A stretch of 64,000 nt of DNA, taken from assembly GCF_000802235.1 (NCBI RefSeq), contig NZ_JTDL01000079.1, positions 62,001 to 126,000 on the forward strand, in the 5' to 3' direction. The notes beneath the pieces were generated by a model. It searched no databases. It saw only the letters and a program-made list of their open reading frames with translations, and was not told where the DNA came from. Below, piece by piece: positions 53,200 through 61,650 of this stretch. This DNA comes from Sinomonas humi (GTDB taxonomy: Bacteria; Actinomycetota; Actinomycetes; Actinomycetales; Micrococcaceae). How positions within the stretch are numbered: position 1 is the stretch's first letter; each line of letters begins with the position of its first letter. The translations under genes and the position numbers were made by a program.

Positions 53200-53676
53200 A
53201 TGTCGATCAACGCAACTCCCACAGGAGAGCGCGAGGCCCTTCGCGAGATTGAGCGCCGGCTACCTGACGTTCAGCAGCCCGTGGCGAGCTATGTTCTGGT
53301 GAAAAGGGTGGGAAACCTCGTCTTCACCTCGGGCAACACCCCCTATCGGGAGGGGCGAATGCTCGTGGAGGGCAAACTGGGCGAACAGGTGGACATCGAG
53401 CGTGGCAGGGAAGCCGCCGAGATCGCACTGTTCAACTGCCTGGCCTCCCTCAAGGCAGACCTCGGCAGCTTGGACCGGATCGTGTCAATCGTGAACATGA
53501 CCGTCTACATCGCCTCGGCCGAGGGCTTCCATGAGCAGTCCGCCGTGGCCAATCGGGCCTCCGAGTTGCTGGAGGAGTGCTTCGGCGAAGCCGGTCGGCA
53601 CACGCGGGCCGCGCTGGGCGTCTACGAACTCCCGCTCGGGGCACCCGTAGAGATCAGCATGGTCGTCGAGATCTGA
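53200..53676 (+). CDS. RidA/YjgF family protein (second copy)
   Basis: 158-aa Rid-family protein. NLVFTSGNTPYREGRML, AEIALFNCLASLKADLGSLD, VNMTVYIASAEGFHEQSAV and RAALGVYELPLGAPVEISM follow the family. It resembles the YjgF subgroup with an extended N-terminus rather than classical RidA. It is co-transcribed with DUF3830 and ends at a terminator. Confidence 0.85.
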   Translation: MSINATPTGEREALREIERRLPDVQQPVASYVLVKRVGNLVFTSGNTPYREGRMLVEGKLGEQVDIERGREAAEIALFNCLASLKADLGSLDRIVSIVNMTVYIASAEGFHEQSAVANRASELLEECFGEAGRHTRAALGVYELPLGAPVEISMVVEI

Positions 53677-53694
53677 TCCATTTCGTCAAGACGA

Positions 53695-53725
53695 CGGGTG
53701 GGGCCGAGTTCTCCGGCCCCACCCG
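53695..53725. terminator. Terminator between RidA and dehydrogenase genes
   Basis: CGGGTGGGGCC (53695-53705) pairs exactly with GGCCCCACCCG (53715-53725) and TTTGCTTTT follows on the plus strand. The gap is convergent, so it may act in both directions. Confidence 0.88.
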
Positions 53726-53746
53726 TTTGCTTTTCTCGCGAGATCG

Positions 53747-54748
53747 TCAGCGTCCCCGCGCGTAGCCCAGCTGCTTGTCCACTCCGTTCGCGAGTTCCTC
53801 GCCCCGGCGCCACCTCACGAGGTTGTCGGCGAACTGATCGGCAAGGGTATCCCGCCAACCGACGACGTCGCCGCTCATGTGGGCGGAGATGTGGACATTG
53901 GGCATTCCCCAGAAGGGATGCGTCGGGGGAAGGGGCTCTTCGGTGAAGACGTCGAGCGATGCTGCTGCGATCGAACCCGAGCGAAGGGCGTCGACGAGGG
54001 CTGGCTCGTCGACGAGCGGTCCCCGGCCAACGTTCACGAGGTGCGCTGTGGGCTTCATCGCAGCGAGGACCTCTCCGTTGACGATCCCGCGGGTCTGCTC
54101 GGTCAGGGGCGCGATCAGGACCAGGTGATCTGCCCAGGCAACGTGGCGGGCCAGCTCTTCGGTCGGGACCACGGTCCCGAAGTCGGGATCGTCGTCGCGC
54201 GCCAATCGGCCCGCGCCCATGACCTCCATTCCGACGGCGCGCAGGAGGCGCGCGATGGCACGCCCGATGCCGCCGGTGCCGACAACGAGGGCATGGCTGC
54301 CGGCTGTGAGCGCGCCCTCCCGGTGCCGCCAGACGCTTTGCCGCTGGAGGTCCTTGCTCTCATGCAGGAGCTTGTCGTGGGCGAGGATCGAGGCCAGGAC
54401 AAACTCCGCGATGGGCCCGTCGAAAGCTCCCCGGGCGTTCGTGATGACGACGTCGGAGTCGCGCAGGCCGTCGAAGAGGAGGGTATCCACGCCTGCGGCG
54501 GCGACATGGACCCAGCGGAGGGAATCTGCGTGGTCCCAAGCGTCCCGGAGGGCGGTCGAGAAGAAGTCCCAGACGAAGAGGATCTCCGCGCCGGGCAAGG
54601 CGTCCGGCAATGAGTCCGCCGTGGCCCAGACGAGCTCGGCCTGTTCCTCGAGTTTCTCAAGGTTGTAGGGGGGAGTGGTGGTCGGCGAGGTCAATACGAC
54701 TACCTTGGGTCGCTCCCGGCGGACGGGGGAATCCTTGAGCTCATTCAC
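53747..54748 (-). CDS. D-2-hydroxyacid dehydrogenase
   Basis: NAD(P)-dependent interconversion of a 2-keto acid and a D-2-hydroxy acid, 333 aa. The cofactor motif is VVGTGGIGRAIARLL. Catalytic residues appear as NVGRGPLVDE (Arg), DVFTEEPLPPTHPFW (Glu) and NVHISAHMSGD (His). The GTG at 54746-54748 has AAGGTTGAGGAT before it. The longer ATG start at 54769 touches operator C and lacks a ribosome-binding site. Substrate unknown. Confidence 0.86.
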   Translation of the reverse strand: MNELKDSPVRRERPKVVVLTSPTTTPPYNLEKLEEQAELVWATADSLPDALPGAEILFVWDFFSTALRDAWDHADSLRWVHVAAAGVDTLLFDGLRDSDVVITNARGAFDGPIAEFVLASILAHDKLLHESKDLQRQSVWRHREGALTAGSHALVVGTGGIGRAIARLLRAVGMEVMGAGRLARDDDPDFGTVVPTEELARHVAWADHLVLIAPLTEQTRGIVNGEVLAAMKPTAHLVNVGRGPLVDEPALVDALRSGSIAAASLDVFTEEPLPPTHPFWGMPNVHISAHMSGDVVGWRDTLADQFADNLVRWRRGEELANGVDKQLGYARGR

Positions 54749-54773
54749 ATCCTCAACCTTACGCAACATGATT

Positions 54774-54785
54774 ATTGTTGACAAT
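54774..54785. promoter_or_regulatory. GntR operator C
   Basis: Exact ATTGTTGACAAT, between the divergent dehydrogenase and aminotransferase genes. It is within 25 bases of the aminotransferase ATG. Confidence 0.78.
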
Positions 54786-54805
54786 CATTCAATTGGCCCA
54801 TCAGA

Positions 54806-56092
54806 ATGGTCGACATGACGACTCTCAGCCCCATCCTCAAGCAAGCCACCCCGGTCGTGGTGGACCACGCCCTCGGAAGCTGGATCCACGGCACGGACGG
54901 CAAGGACTACCTCGACTTCACCACTGGCATCGGTGTGACAAGCACGGGCCACTGCCACCCGCGCGTCGTCGAGGCGGCGCGCGAGCAGGTCGGCAAGATC
55001 ATCCACGCCCAGTACACGACCGTCATGCACAAGCCGCTCCTCGAGCTGACCGAGATGCTCGGCGACGTCCTCCCGGCCGGCCTCGACTCCGTCTTCTACG
55101 CGAATTCCGGTTCGGAAGCGGTCGAGGCTGCTATCCGCCTTGCCCGCATGGCGACGGGGCGCCCCAACATCGTGGTGTTCCAGGGCGGATTCCATGGCCG
55201 CACCGTCGCGGCCGCGTCATTGACGACGGCGGGCACCCGCTTCTCGGCGGGCTTCTCGCCACTGATGCCCGGCGTCCACATGGCACCGTTCCCTTACGCC
55301 TTCCGCTACGGCTGGGACGAGAAGACCGCCGTCGAGTTCGCGCTCAAGGAACTTGACTACCTCTTCCAGACTCGCACGGCTCCCAATGACACTGCCGCCT
55401 TCCTCATCGAGCCCGTGCTGGGCGACGGCGGCTACCTGCCGACCCCGCCTGCCTTCATGGAAGGGCTGCGCGAGCGCGCCGACCGCCACGGAATCCAGCT
55501 CATCTTCGACGAGGTGCAGGCCGGTATCGGCCGCACTGGAAAGTTCTGGGGTCACCAGCACTCGTCCGCCACTCCGGACATCCTCATCACTGCAAAGGGC
55601 ATCGCCTCGGGCTTCCCGATCTCCGCGATTGCTGCGCCTACCGCGACCATGGCCAAGGCATGGCCCGGGTCCCAAGGCGGGACTTACGGCGGCAACGCCG
55701 TCTCCGCCGCGGCGGCTGTTGCGACCCTGAACGTCGTCAAGGAGGAAGGCCTCGTCGAGAACGCCCGCGTCCGCGGCGATGAGCTCCAGAGCGGCCTGAA
55801 GGAAATCCAGAGCCGCTTCCCCGCGATCGGGAACGTGCGCGGCCTCGGCCTCATGCAGGGTATCGAGTTCACCCTTGAGGACGGGACCGCGGACGCTGCG
55901 ACGGCTGCCGCGGTCCAGCAGGCCACGACCGGGCAGGGTCTCCTCACTCTTACGTGCGGCCCGTCCGGCAACGTCGTCCGGCTCATCCCCGCGCTCGTTG
56001 TCACGCAGGACGAGATCACCCTCGGCCTGCAGCGCTTCGAGGCCGCCGTTGCGACGGTCACCGGGGCGGTCCCCGCAGCCGCTCAGTCCTGA
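54806..56092 (+). CDS. Class III aminotransferase, GABA-aminotransferase-like
   Basis: PLP enzyme that moves an omega-amino group onto a keto acid, 428 aa. The family motif ANSGSEAVEAAIRLAR, FQGGFHGRTVAAASLTTAG, LIFDEVQAGIGRTG (PLP ring Asp) and the Schiff-base lysine within ILITAKGIASGFPISA are visible. The product would be a semialdehyde for the aldehyde dehydrogenase further down. ATG codons at 54806 and 54815 are both possible; no strong ribosome-binding site is seen. Confidence 0.9.
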   Translation: MVDMTTLSPILKQATPVVVDHALGSWIHGTDGKDYLDFTTGIGVTSTGHCHPRVVEAAREQVGKIIHAQYTTVMHKPLLELTEMLGDVLPAGLDSVFYANSGSEAVEAAIRLARMATGRPNIVVFQGGFHGRTVAAASLTTAGTRFSAGFSPLMPGVHMAPFPYAFRYGWDEKTAVEFALKELDYLFQTRTAPNDTAAFLIEPVLGDGGYLPTPPAFMEGLRERADRHGIQLIFDEVQAGIGRTGKFWGHQHSSATPDILITAKGIASGFPISAIAAPTATMAKAWPGSQGGTYGGNAVSAAAAVATLNVVKEEGLVENARVRGDELQSGLKEIQSRFPAIGNVRGLGLMQGIEFTLEDGTADAATAAAVQQATTGQGLLTLTCGPSGNVVRLIPALVVTQDEITLGLQRFEAAVATVTGAVPAAAQS

Positions 56093-56099
56093 GGCTCGG

Positions 56100-59081
56100 A
56101 TGCTGGAAACGCGCACCCGAACCTCACTCCTCGGCGAACTTGCGGCGGCCGGGGTGCCCGTGGATGCGTCGCCGCGGCGGCGTGCGGAGTATTCCTATGA
56201 CGCCTCGAACTACCGGGTCGAGCCCGTCGCCGTCGCCTTTCCGCGCACGGTGGAGGATGTCGTGGCCGCAGTGGGGGCGTGCCGTGCGAGCGGCACGCCG
56301 GTCATCGCCCGGGGTGGCGGGACTTCGATGGCGGGCAACGCCGTCGGCCCCGGGCTCGTCCTGGACTTCTCGCGGCACATGCACCGGGTTCTCGCCATCG
56401 ACGAGGAGGCCGGGACAGTGGACGTGGAACCCGGGGTGATCCTGGCCGTGCTCTCCCGCGAGGTGGAGCGTGCCACAGGCGGCCGGCGCACCTTCGCGCC
56501 GGACCCGTCGTCCAAGAACCGCGCCACGGTCGGGGGAGCGATCGCCAACGACGCCTGTGGCAACCACTCCGTGCGCTACGGCCGCACCTCGGACCATGTG
56601 GCCGAGATCGACCTCGTGACCTCCGACGGGGCGCGGGTGACGGCGACCGAGACGGGACTGCGGGCCACCGATCCCGCCGATAGCTTCTCCGCCGGCCGCG
56701 CTCAGGCCCTCACCCGCTCTCTGGAACAGCTCGCGCAGGAGAACCTGGGCAGCTTCCGGCTCGAGCTCGGCAGGATCCCCCGGCAGGTCTCGGGCTACCA
56801 CCTTGAGAACCTCCTGCCGGAGAAGAAGTTCAACATCGCCCGGGCCGTCGTCGGCTCCGAGGGGACGTGGGCCGTCGTCGTCGGCGCCCGCATGAAGCTC
56901 GTGCCCAAGCCAGCGGCGGCGCTGCTCGTGTGCCTCGGCTACGAGGACGTCGTCGACGCCGCCCGCGACATCCCGGCGATCCTCGAGTTCTCCCCGGCCG
57001 CCGTGGAGGGCACCGACGAGGCGATCGTCGCTACGATGCGGCATCGCCGGGGGCCGGACTCCGTCCTGGGCCTGCCGGAGGGCCATGCCTGGCTCTTCGT
57101 CGACCTCGACGGCGACGATCCCGGCTCGGTGCGCGCCCTCGCGGACCGTCTCCTCGCCCGGCTCGCGGAGAACGGGCGGCTCGTGCAGGGCCGTGCCGCG
57201 GCGGACCCTGCCGAACGGGCATCGCTCTGGCGTGTCCGGGAGGACGGCGCCGGCCTGTCCTCGCGCCTCGCATCAGGGGGCGAGTCGTGGCCCGGCTGGG
57301 AGGACTCCGCAGTCGCACCGGAGCGTCTGGCCGACTACCTCGCGGACCTGCGCGGACTCTTGGCCGAGCACGGGCTGACGGGGGTCATGTACGGGCACTT
57401 CGGCGCGGGCTGCATGCACATCCGCATCACCTACGACCTGCGCAGCGAGGAGGGCAGGGAGGTCTTCCGCAAGTTCACTCGCCGCGCCGCGGAGCTCGTG
57501 GTCCGGCACGGGGGTTCGCTCTCCGGGGAGCACGGAGACGGCCGCGCCCGCTCCGAGCTGCTGCCGCTGATGTATTCGCCCGCCGTGATGGCAGCGTTCG
57601 CCGAGGCCCGCCGGCTGTGGGACCCCTCGGGGATCCTGAACCCGGGGTCCATGACGGACCCGGACCCCATGGATGCCCACCTCGCCCTGGCAGGCGTGCC
57701 GGAGCGCGAATGGCGCACGAGCTTCGACCTGCACCCGGCCTCCTCGGCATCGCACGGGACGGACCCGTGGGTCCACGCGGTCCAGGGCTGCATCGGCGTC
57801 GGGCGCTGCCGCGCGGACAGCGGCGGGGTGATGTGCCCCAGCTACCGGGCCACCCGCGACGAGAAGGACTCGACGCGGGGCCGGGCCCGGGTGCTGCAGG
57901 ACATGGTCCGCGGCGCCCGCACGGTCGAGGAGGGCTGGAAGTCCGAGGAGGTCCGCGAGGTGCTCGACCTGTGCCTCGCGTGCAAGGCCTGCTCGACCGA
58001 CTGCCCGGCGGGGGTGGACATGGCCACGTACAAGTCGGAGTTCTTCGACCACTACTACAGCGGCCGGATCCGTCCGCTCTCGCACTTCTCCCTCGGCTGG
58101 CTCCCGCGCTGGCTCAAGCTCACCGGCCGTCTTTCGGCACTCGTCAACGCCGTCCTCGCGACGCCGCTCGGCAAGGTCGCGGCCGCGGCGGGCGGACTCA
58201 CCACCAAGCGAGCCCTCCCGCGGTTCGCGGGGGCGGGCGAGTGGCGCCGCGAAGTGGCCGAGGCCGGCGTGCTAACGGCGGGTGGGGCCGACGGCGCAGA
58301 TTCGGTGGTGCTGTTCGTGGACACGTTCACGCGCGGCTTCCGGCCCGAGGTCGCCGGAGCGGCTGCCCGAGTGCTCGCGGGCGCAGGCCAGCCGGTCGAG
58401 TGCTCCGCCGACGCCTGCTGCGGGCTCACCTGGATCTCCACGGGCCAGCTCGGGACGGCGAAGCGGCTGCTCTCCAAGGCTGCCGAAGCGCTCGACGACG
58501 GCACCGACCGGCCGATCGTCGTCGTCGAACCCAGCTGCGCCGCTGCCTTGCGCAAGGACCTGCCCGAATTGGTTCACACCGAGCAGGCCAAGCGGGTCGC
58601 GGCACGCGTGCGCAGCTTCGCTGCGCACGTCGCCGACCGGGTCTCCACCGGCTGGGAGCCCTCCCCTGGGAAGCCCGTGCCGGAGCAGGCTGTGCTCCAG
58701 ACGCACTGCCACGAGTACTCGGTCTTCGGGGCCGCGGCCCAGCGGACAGCGCTCAAGGCAGCCGGCGTGCGGAACATCGTCGACGCCGAGGGCTGCTGCG
58801 GCGTCGCGGGGAACTTCGGCTTCGAGGCCCAGCACTACGAGGTCAGCATGCAGGTCGCGGAGAACGCCCTCGCACCCGCTCTGCGGGGCGCCGAGGGAGA
58901 CGTTGCCGTGCTGACCGACGGATTCTCGTGCGCGAGACAGGTGGACCAGCTCGATTCCTCGAGGCCGGGCCTGCACCTCGCGCAGATCCTGGACCCCGGA
59001 ACCGCGAGGCTGTCGCAGCCTCCCACTACCCAAATCGCCATGTCACAACGCCCCCTTGGGCAAGTCACAACGCCACAGTAA
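56100..59081 (+). CDS. Large FAD-linked oxidoreductase with Fe-S domain (D-2-hydroxyacid dehydrogenase type)
   Basis: 993-aa fusion. The N-terminal half has the PCMH FAD-binding domain (PVIARGGGTSMAGNAVGPG) and the FAD-oxidase C-terminal domain (HFGAGCMHIRITYDL, SGEHGDGRARSELL). A ferredoxin part follows (DLCLACKACSTDCPAGVDM, a CxxCxxC cluster). Two CCG motifs lie near the end (SADACCGLTWIS, DAEGCCGVAGNFG). The family includes D-lactate and D-2-hydroxyglutarate dehydrogenases. It starts 7 bases after the aminotransferase and probably oxidises a D-2-hydroxy acid to a keto acid. Confidence 0.88.
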   Translation: MLETRTRTSLLGELAAAGVPVDASPRRRAEYSYDASNYRVEPVAVAFPRTVEDVVAAVGACRASGTPVIARGGGTSMAGNAVGPGLVLDFSRHMHRVLAIDEEAGTVDVEPGVILAVLSREVERATGGRRTFAPDPSSKNRATVGGAIANDACGNHSVRYGRTSDHVAEIDLVTSDGARVTATETGLRATDPADSFSAGRAQALTRSLEQLAQENLGSFRLELGRIPRQVSGYHLENLLPEKKFNIARAVVGSEGTWAVVVGARMKLVPKPAAALLVCLGYEDVVDAARDIPAILEFSPAAVEGTDEAIVATMRHRRGPDSVLGLPEGHAWLFVDLDGDDPGSVRALADRLLARLAENGRLVQGRAAADPAERASLWRVREDGAGLSSRLASGGESWPGWEDSAVAPERLADYLADLRGLLAEHGLTGVMYGHFGAGCMHIRITYDLRSEEGREVFRKFTRRAAELVVRHGGSLSGEHGDGRARSELLPLMYSPAVMAAFAEARRLWDPSGILNPGSMTDPDPMDAHLALAGVPEREWRTSFDLHPASSASHGTDPWVHAVQGCIGVGRCRADSGGVMCPSYRATRDEKDSTRGRARVLQDMVRGARTVEEGWKSEEVREVLDLCLACKACSTDCPAGVDMATYKSEFFDHYYSGRIRPLSHFSLGWLPRWLKLTGRLSALVNAVLATPLGKVAAAAGGLTTKRALPRFAGAGEWRREVAEAGVLTAGGADGADSVVLFVDTFTRGFRPEVAGAAARVLAGAGQPVECSADACCGLTWISTGQLGTAKRLLSKAAEALDDGTDRPIVVVEPSCAAALRKDLPELVHTEQAKRVAARVRSFAAHVADRVSTGWEPSPGKPVPEQAVLQTHCHEYSVFGAAAQRTALKAAGVRNIVDAEGCCGVAGNFGFEAQHYEVSMQVAENALAPALRGAEGDVAVLTDGFSCARQVDQLDSSRPGLHLAQILDPGTARLSQPPTTQIAMSQRPLGQVTTPQ

Positions 59082-59099
59082 GGAAGCAGAGGAACTCCT

Positions 59100-60590
59100 A
59101 TGACCACTAACCTCAGCGACCTCCGCGCCTCAGAGAAGGCACGCGAGGCGATCGCCAAGATCAGCACCGGAATCTTCATCGACGGGCAGTGGAGCGAAGC
59201 CGCCTCCGGCGCCCGCTTCGACGTCGTCAATCCGGCGACCGAGGAAGTCATCGCAACCGTTGCCGACGGCGGCCCGGAGGATGCTCAGCGGGCCATCGAG
59301 ACCGCAGGCCGCGTCCAGAAGGAATGGGCCAAGACGGCCCCCCGTGAGCGCAGCGAGATCCTGCGCCGCGCCTACGACCTCATCATGGCCCGGCAGGACG
59401 AGCTCGCCCTGATCATGACGGCGGAGATGGGCAAGCCGCTCGCCGAGGCCAAGGGAGAGGTCGCCTACGCGGCCGAGTTCTTCCGCTGGTTCTCGGAAGA
59501 AGCCGTCCGGATCGGCGGCGACCTCACGACGACGGGCGACGGCAAGAACCGGATCCTCGTCTCGCGCGAACCCGTCGGCCCCTGCGTGCTCGTCACCCCG
59601 TGGAACTTCCCGCTCGCGATGGGCACGCGGAAGATCGGTCCCGCGATCGCCGCCGGCTGCACGATGGTCTTCAAGCCGGCGAACCTCACCCCGCTCTCCT
59701 CCCTTGCCCTGGTCGACATCCTTGTCGAGGCCGGTCTGCCCGACGGTGTCCTTAACGTCGTTTGCACCACCAAGGCCTCCGAAGTCGTCTCGCCCTGGAT
59801 GTCCAGCGGGATCGCCCGCAAGGTCAGCTTCACGGGCTCGACCGCGGTCGGCGTGCGCCTGCTCGAGCAGGCTTCGCAGCACGTCATGCGTTCGTCCATG
59901 GAGCTCGGCGGCAACGCCCCGTTCATCGTGTTCGAGGACGCAGACCTCGATCGCGCGGTCGAGGGTGCGGTGGCGGCCAAGATGCGCAACATGGGCGAGG
60001 CCTGCACGGCCGCCAACCGGCTCTTCGTCCAGCGCTCGGTGGCCGACGAGTTCGCCCGCAAGCTCGCGGACCGGCTGGGCGCGCTCTCCCTCGGGGACGG
60101 TGCTGAGCCGGGGACCGACGTCGGCCCCCTCGTGGAGGAGAAGGCCCTGCGGAAGGTCCAGGAGCTCGTCGACGACGCGGTGGGCAAGGGCGCCGTCGTC
60201 GTCTGTGGCGGTAGCCGGCCCGATCGCCGTGGCTACTTCTACTCGCCCACGGTCCTCTCCGACGTCTCGCCGGAGGCGGACCTCATGACCGAGGAGATCT
60301 TCGGCCCGGTGGCACCGGTCGTGCCGTTCGACACCGAGGATGAGGTCCTCCGCCTCGCCAACGACACCCCGTGGGGCCTCGTGGGCTACCTCTTCACCCA
60401 GGACGTCGACCGCGGATTCCGCGTAGGGGAGGCTCTCGAGGTCGGCATGGTCGGGCTCAACACCGGGATTGTCTCGAACCCCGCCGCGCCCTTCGGCGGC
60501 GTCAAGGCCTCTGGCCTCGGGCGCGAAGGCGGTCGTGTGGGGATCGAGGAGTTCCTCGAGTACAAGTACATGGCGGTTCCGAAGGCGTAA
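59100..60590 (+). CDS. NAD(P)-dependent aldehyde dehydrogenase (succinate-semialdehyde type)
   Basis: 496-aa enzyme oxidising an aldehyde to an acid. The NAD motif is SFTGSTAVGVRLL, the general base Glu is in MELGGNAPFIVFED, and the catalytic Cys is in NMGEACTAANRLFV. VLVTPWNFPLAMGTRKIGPA is typical of SSADH relatives. It directly follows the FAD enzyme and completes the aminotransferase-aldehyde-acid route. AGGAAGCAGAGGAAC precedes the ATG. A strong terminator follows. Confidence 0.92.
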   Translation: MTTNLSDLRASEKAREAIAKISTGIFIDGQWSEAASGARFDVVNPATEEVIATVADGGPEDAQRAIETAGRVQKEWAKTAPRERSEILRRAYDLIMARQDELALIMTAEMGKPLAEAKGEVAYAAEFFRWFSEEAVRIGGDLTTTGDGKNRILVSREPVGPCVLVTPWNFPLAMGTRKIGPAIAAGCTMVFKPANLTPLSSLALVDILVEAGLPDGVLNVVCTTKASEVVSPWMSSGIARKVSFTGSTAVGVRLLEQASQHVMRSSMELGGNAPFIVFEDADLDRAVEGAVAAKMRNMGEACTAANRLFVQRSVADEFARKLADRLGALSLGDGAEPGTDVGPLVEEKALRKVQELVDDAVGKGAVVVCGGSRPDRRGYFYSPTVLSDVSPEADLMTEEIFGPVAPVVPFDTEDEVLRLANDTPWGLVGYLFTQDVDRGFRVGEALEVGMVGLNTGIVSNPAAPFGGVKASGLGREGGRVGIEEFLEYKYMAVPKA

Positions 60591-60623
60591 GTCCGCAGCG
60601 GAGCCCACAGCGACGCTCTTACG

Positions 60624-60662
60624 GCGAAGGCTCCCGACGGTAGATCCGTCGGGAGCCTTCGC
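60624..60662 (+). terminator. Strong terminator of the aminotransferase operon
   Basis: GCGAAGGCTCCCGACGG (60624-60640) pairs exactly with CCGTCGGGAGCCTTCGC (60646-60662) around TAGAT, followed by TTTTG. Confidence 0.92.
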
Positions 60663-60738
60663 TTTTGCCGTTTGTCGTGTGTCTCTGGGTTCTGTCTTCG
60701 TCTATGGCCTGACGGCGCGGGAAGGAAGCGTCTCAGGC

Positions 60739-61422
60739 TCAGGCGGGTTCTGCAGTCGATGCCTCTTCGGGGGCCTCCATGAGCCGAGCCACGGCGTCGT
60801 CCATGTGGGCGACGAGGAGCCGGTCTGCCTCCTCCGCGTTCCCGTCCCTGATCGCGGCAGCGATCTCGTGGTGCTCATCCGCACGAACGAAGTGCGAGGC
60901 GTAGCGGGTCTCGAGCGCGGTGATGCACATGCGTGTCTCGACCATGAGCGTGTTGTGCATCCGCGAGAGGCGCGGGCTCTTCGCGAGGGCTACGAGAAGT
61001 GCGTGGAACTCCACGTCCGTCTCGGTGAGAGCGTCGGCGTCGTCGTCGTTCGCCGCCTTGCGCATTCTCTTGGTCACTTCGAGGAGCTGCTTTCCGCCGT
61101 CCTTCGCATCGAGCTGGATCACGCGGGCCGCTGCTGCGCGCTCAACGGCTGCCCGCGCAAGGTACATGTCGCGCACGTCGTCGTCCGTCACTTCGATGAC
61201 AAAGACGCCGCGGTTGCGGATACTGACGAGGAGGCCCTCCTGGGTGAGGCGTTGCATCGCCTCCCGCAAGGGCCCTCGGCTGACCCCGAGGTGACGGCTC
61301 AATTCTGCTTCGTTGAGCTGCTCGCCGGGGGCGAGCTCTCCTTGACCGATCGCCCTGCGCAATTGGCGGGCAATGAGTGCGGGAGTTGTCTCCTGCACTA
61401 CCGGCGTGAGCAACTGGGCCAT
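60739..61422 (-). CDS. GntR-family regulator with FCD ligand domain
   Basis: 227-aa repressor-type protein. The winged HTH reads AELSRHLGVSRGPLREAMQR near residues 43-62. The FCD all-helical effector domain follows (ARAAVERAAAARVIQLDAKD, then DVEFHALLVALAKSPRL, with His/Asp-type metal ligands in FHALL). It is the only regulator in the right-hand catabolic locus. ATTGTCAACAAT lies 40 bases upstream of its start, in line with autoregulation. The ligand is presumably a pathway acid, which is inference. Confidence 0.92.
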   Translation of the reverse strand: MAQLLTPVVQETTPALIARQLRRAIGQGELAPGEQLNEAELSRHLGVSRGPLREAMQRLTQEGLLVSIRNRGVFVIEVTDDDVRDMYLARAAVERAAAARVIQLDAKDGGKQLLEVTKRMRKAANDDDADALTETDVEFHALLVALAKSPRLSRMHNTLMVETRMCITALETRYASHFVRADEHHEIAAAIRDGNAEEADRLLVAHMDDAVARLMEAPEEASTAEPA

Positions 61423-61461
61423 GCCCTCTCCTCAATCTAGTGAGACCCCCAAGATGGGCCG

Positions 61462-61473
61462 ATTGTCAACAAT
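61462..61473. promoter_or_regulatory. GntR operator D (autoregulatory)
   Basis: ATTGTCAACAAT, reverse complement ATTGTTGACAAT: an exact copy in the opposite orientation, 40 bases upstream of the regulator start. Confidence 0.8.
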
Positions 61474-61552
61474 CATAACACGTGACCCTGCGCACCTGGA
61501 GGGGAAGTTTGACCGGCAAAAAGAGTGGCGCGGATCACATTCCAAAGGTATT

Positions 61553-61564
61553 GTTGTTGACAAT
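61553..61564. promoter_or_regulatory. GntR operator E
   Basis: GTTGTTGACAAT, one base from ATTGTTGACAAT, about 87 bases upstream of the enolase-superfamily start. Confidence 0.72.
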
Positions 61565-61650
61565 CCTACAGCCTAGGTTGGGGCTACAGGATCCCGCATC
61601 CGCGACTCAAACCCTCATTTCAAGCCATCCAAGAGTTAGGAAAGATTGCC

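Noticed and set aside
56867-59110. 747-codon plus-strand frame overlapping the FAD/Fe-S oxidoreductase
   Set aside because: An out-of-frame shadow, rich in Arg/Gly/Pro, within a gene whose own frame carries complete domains.
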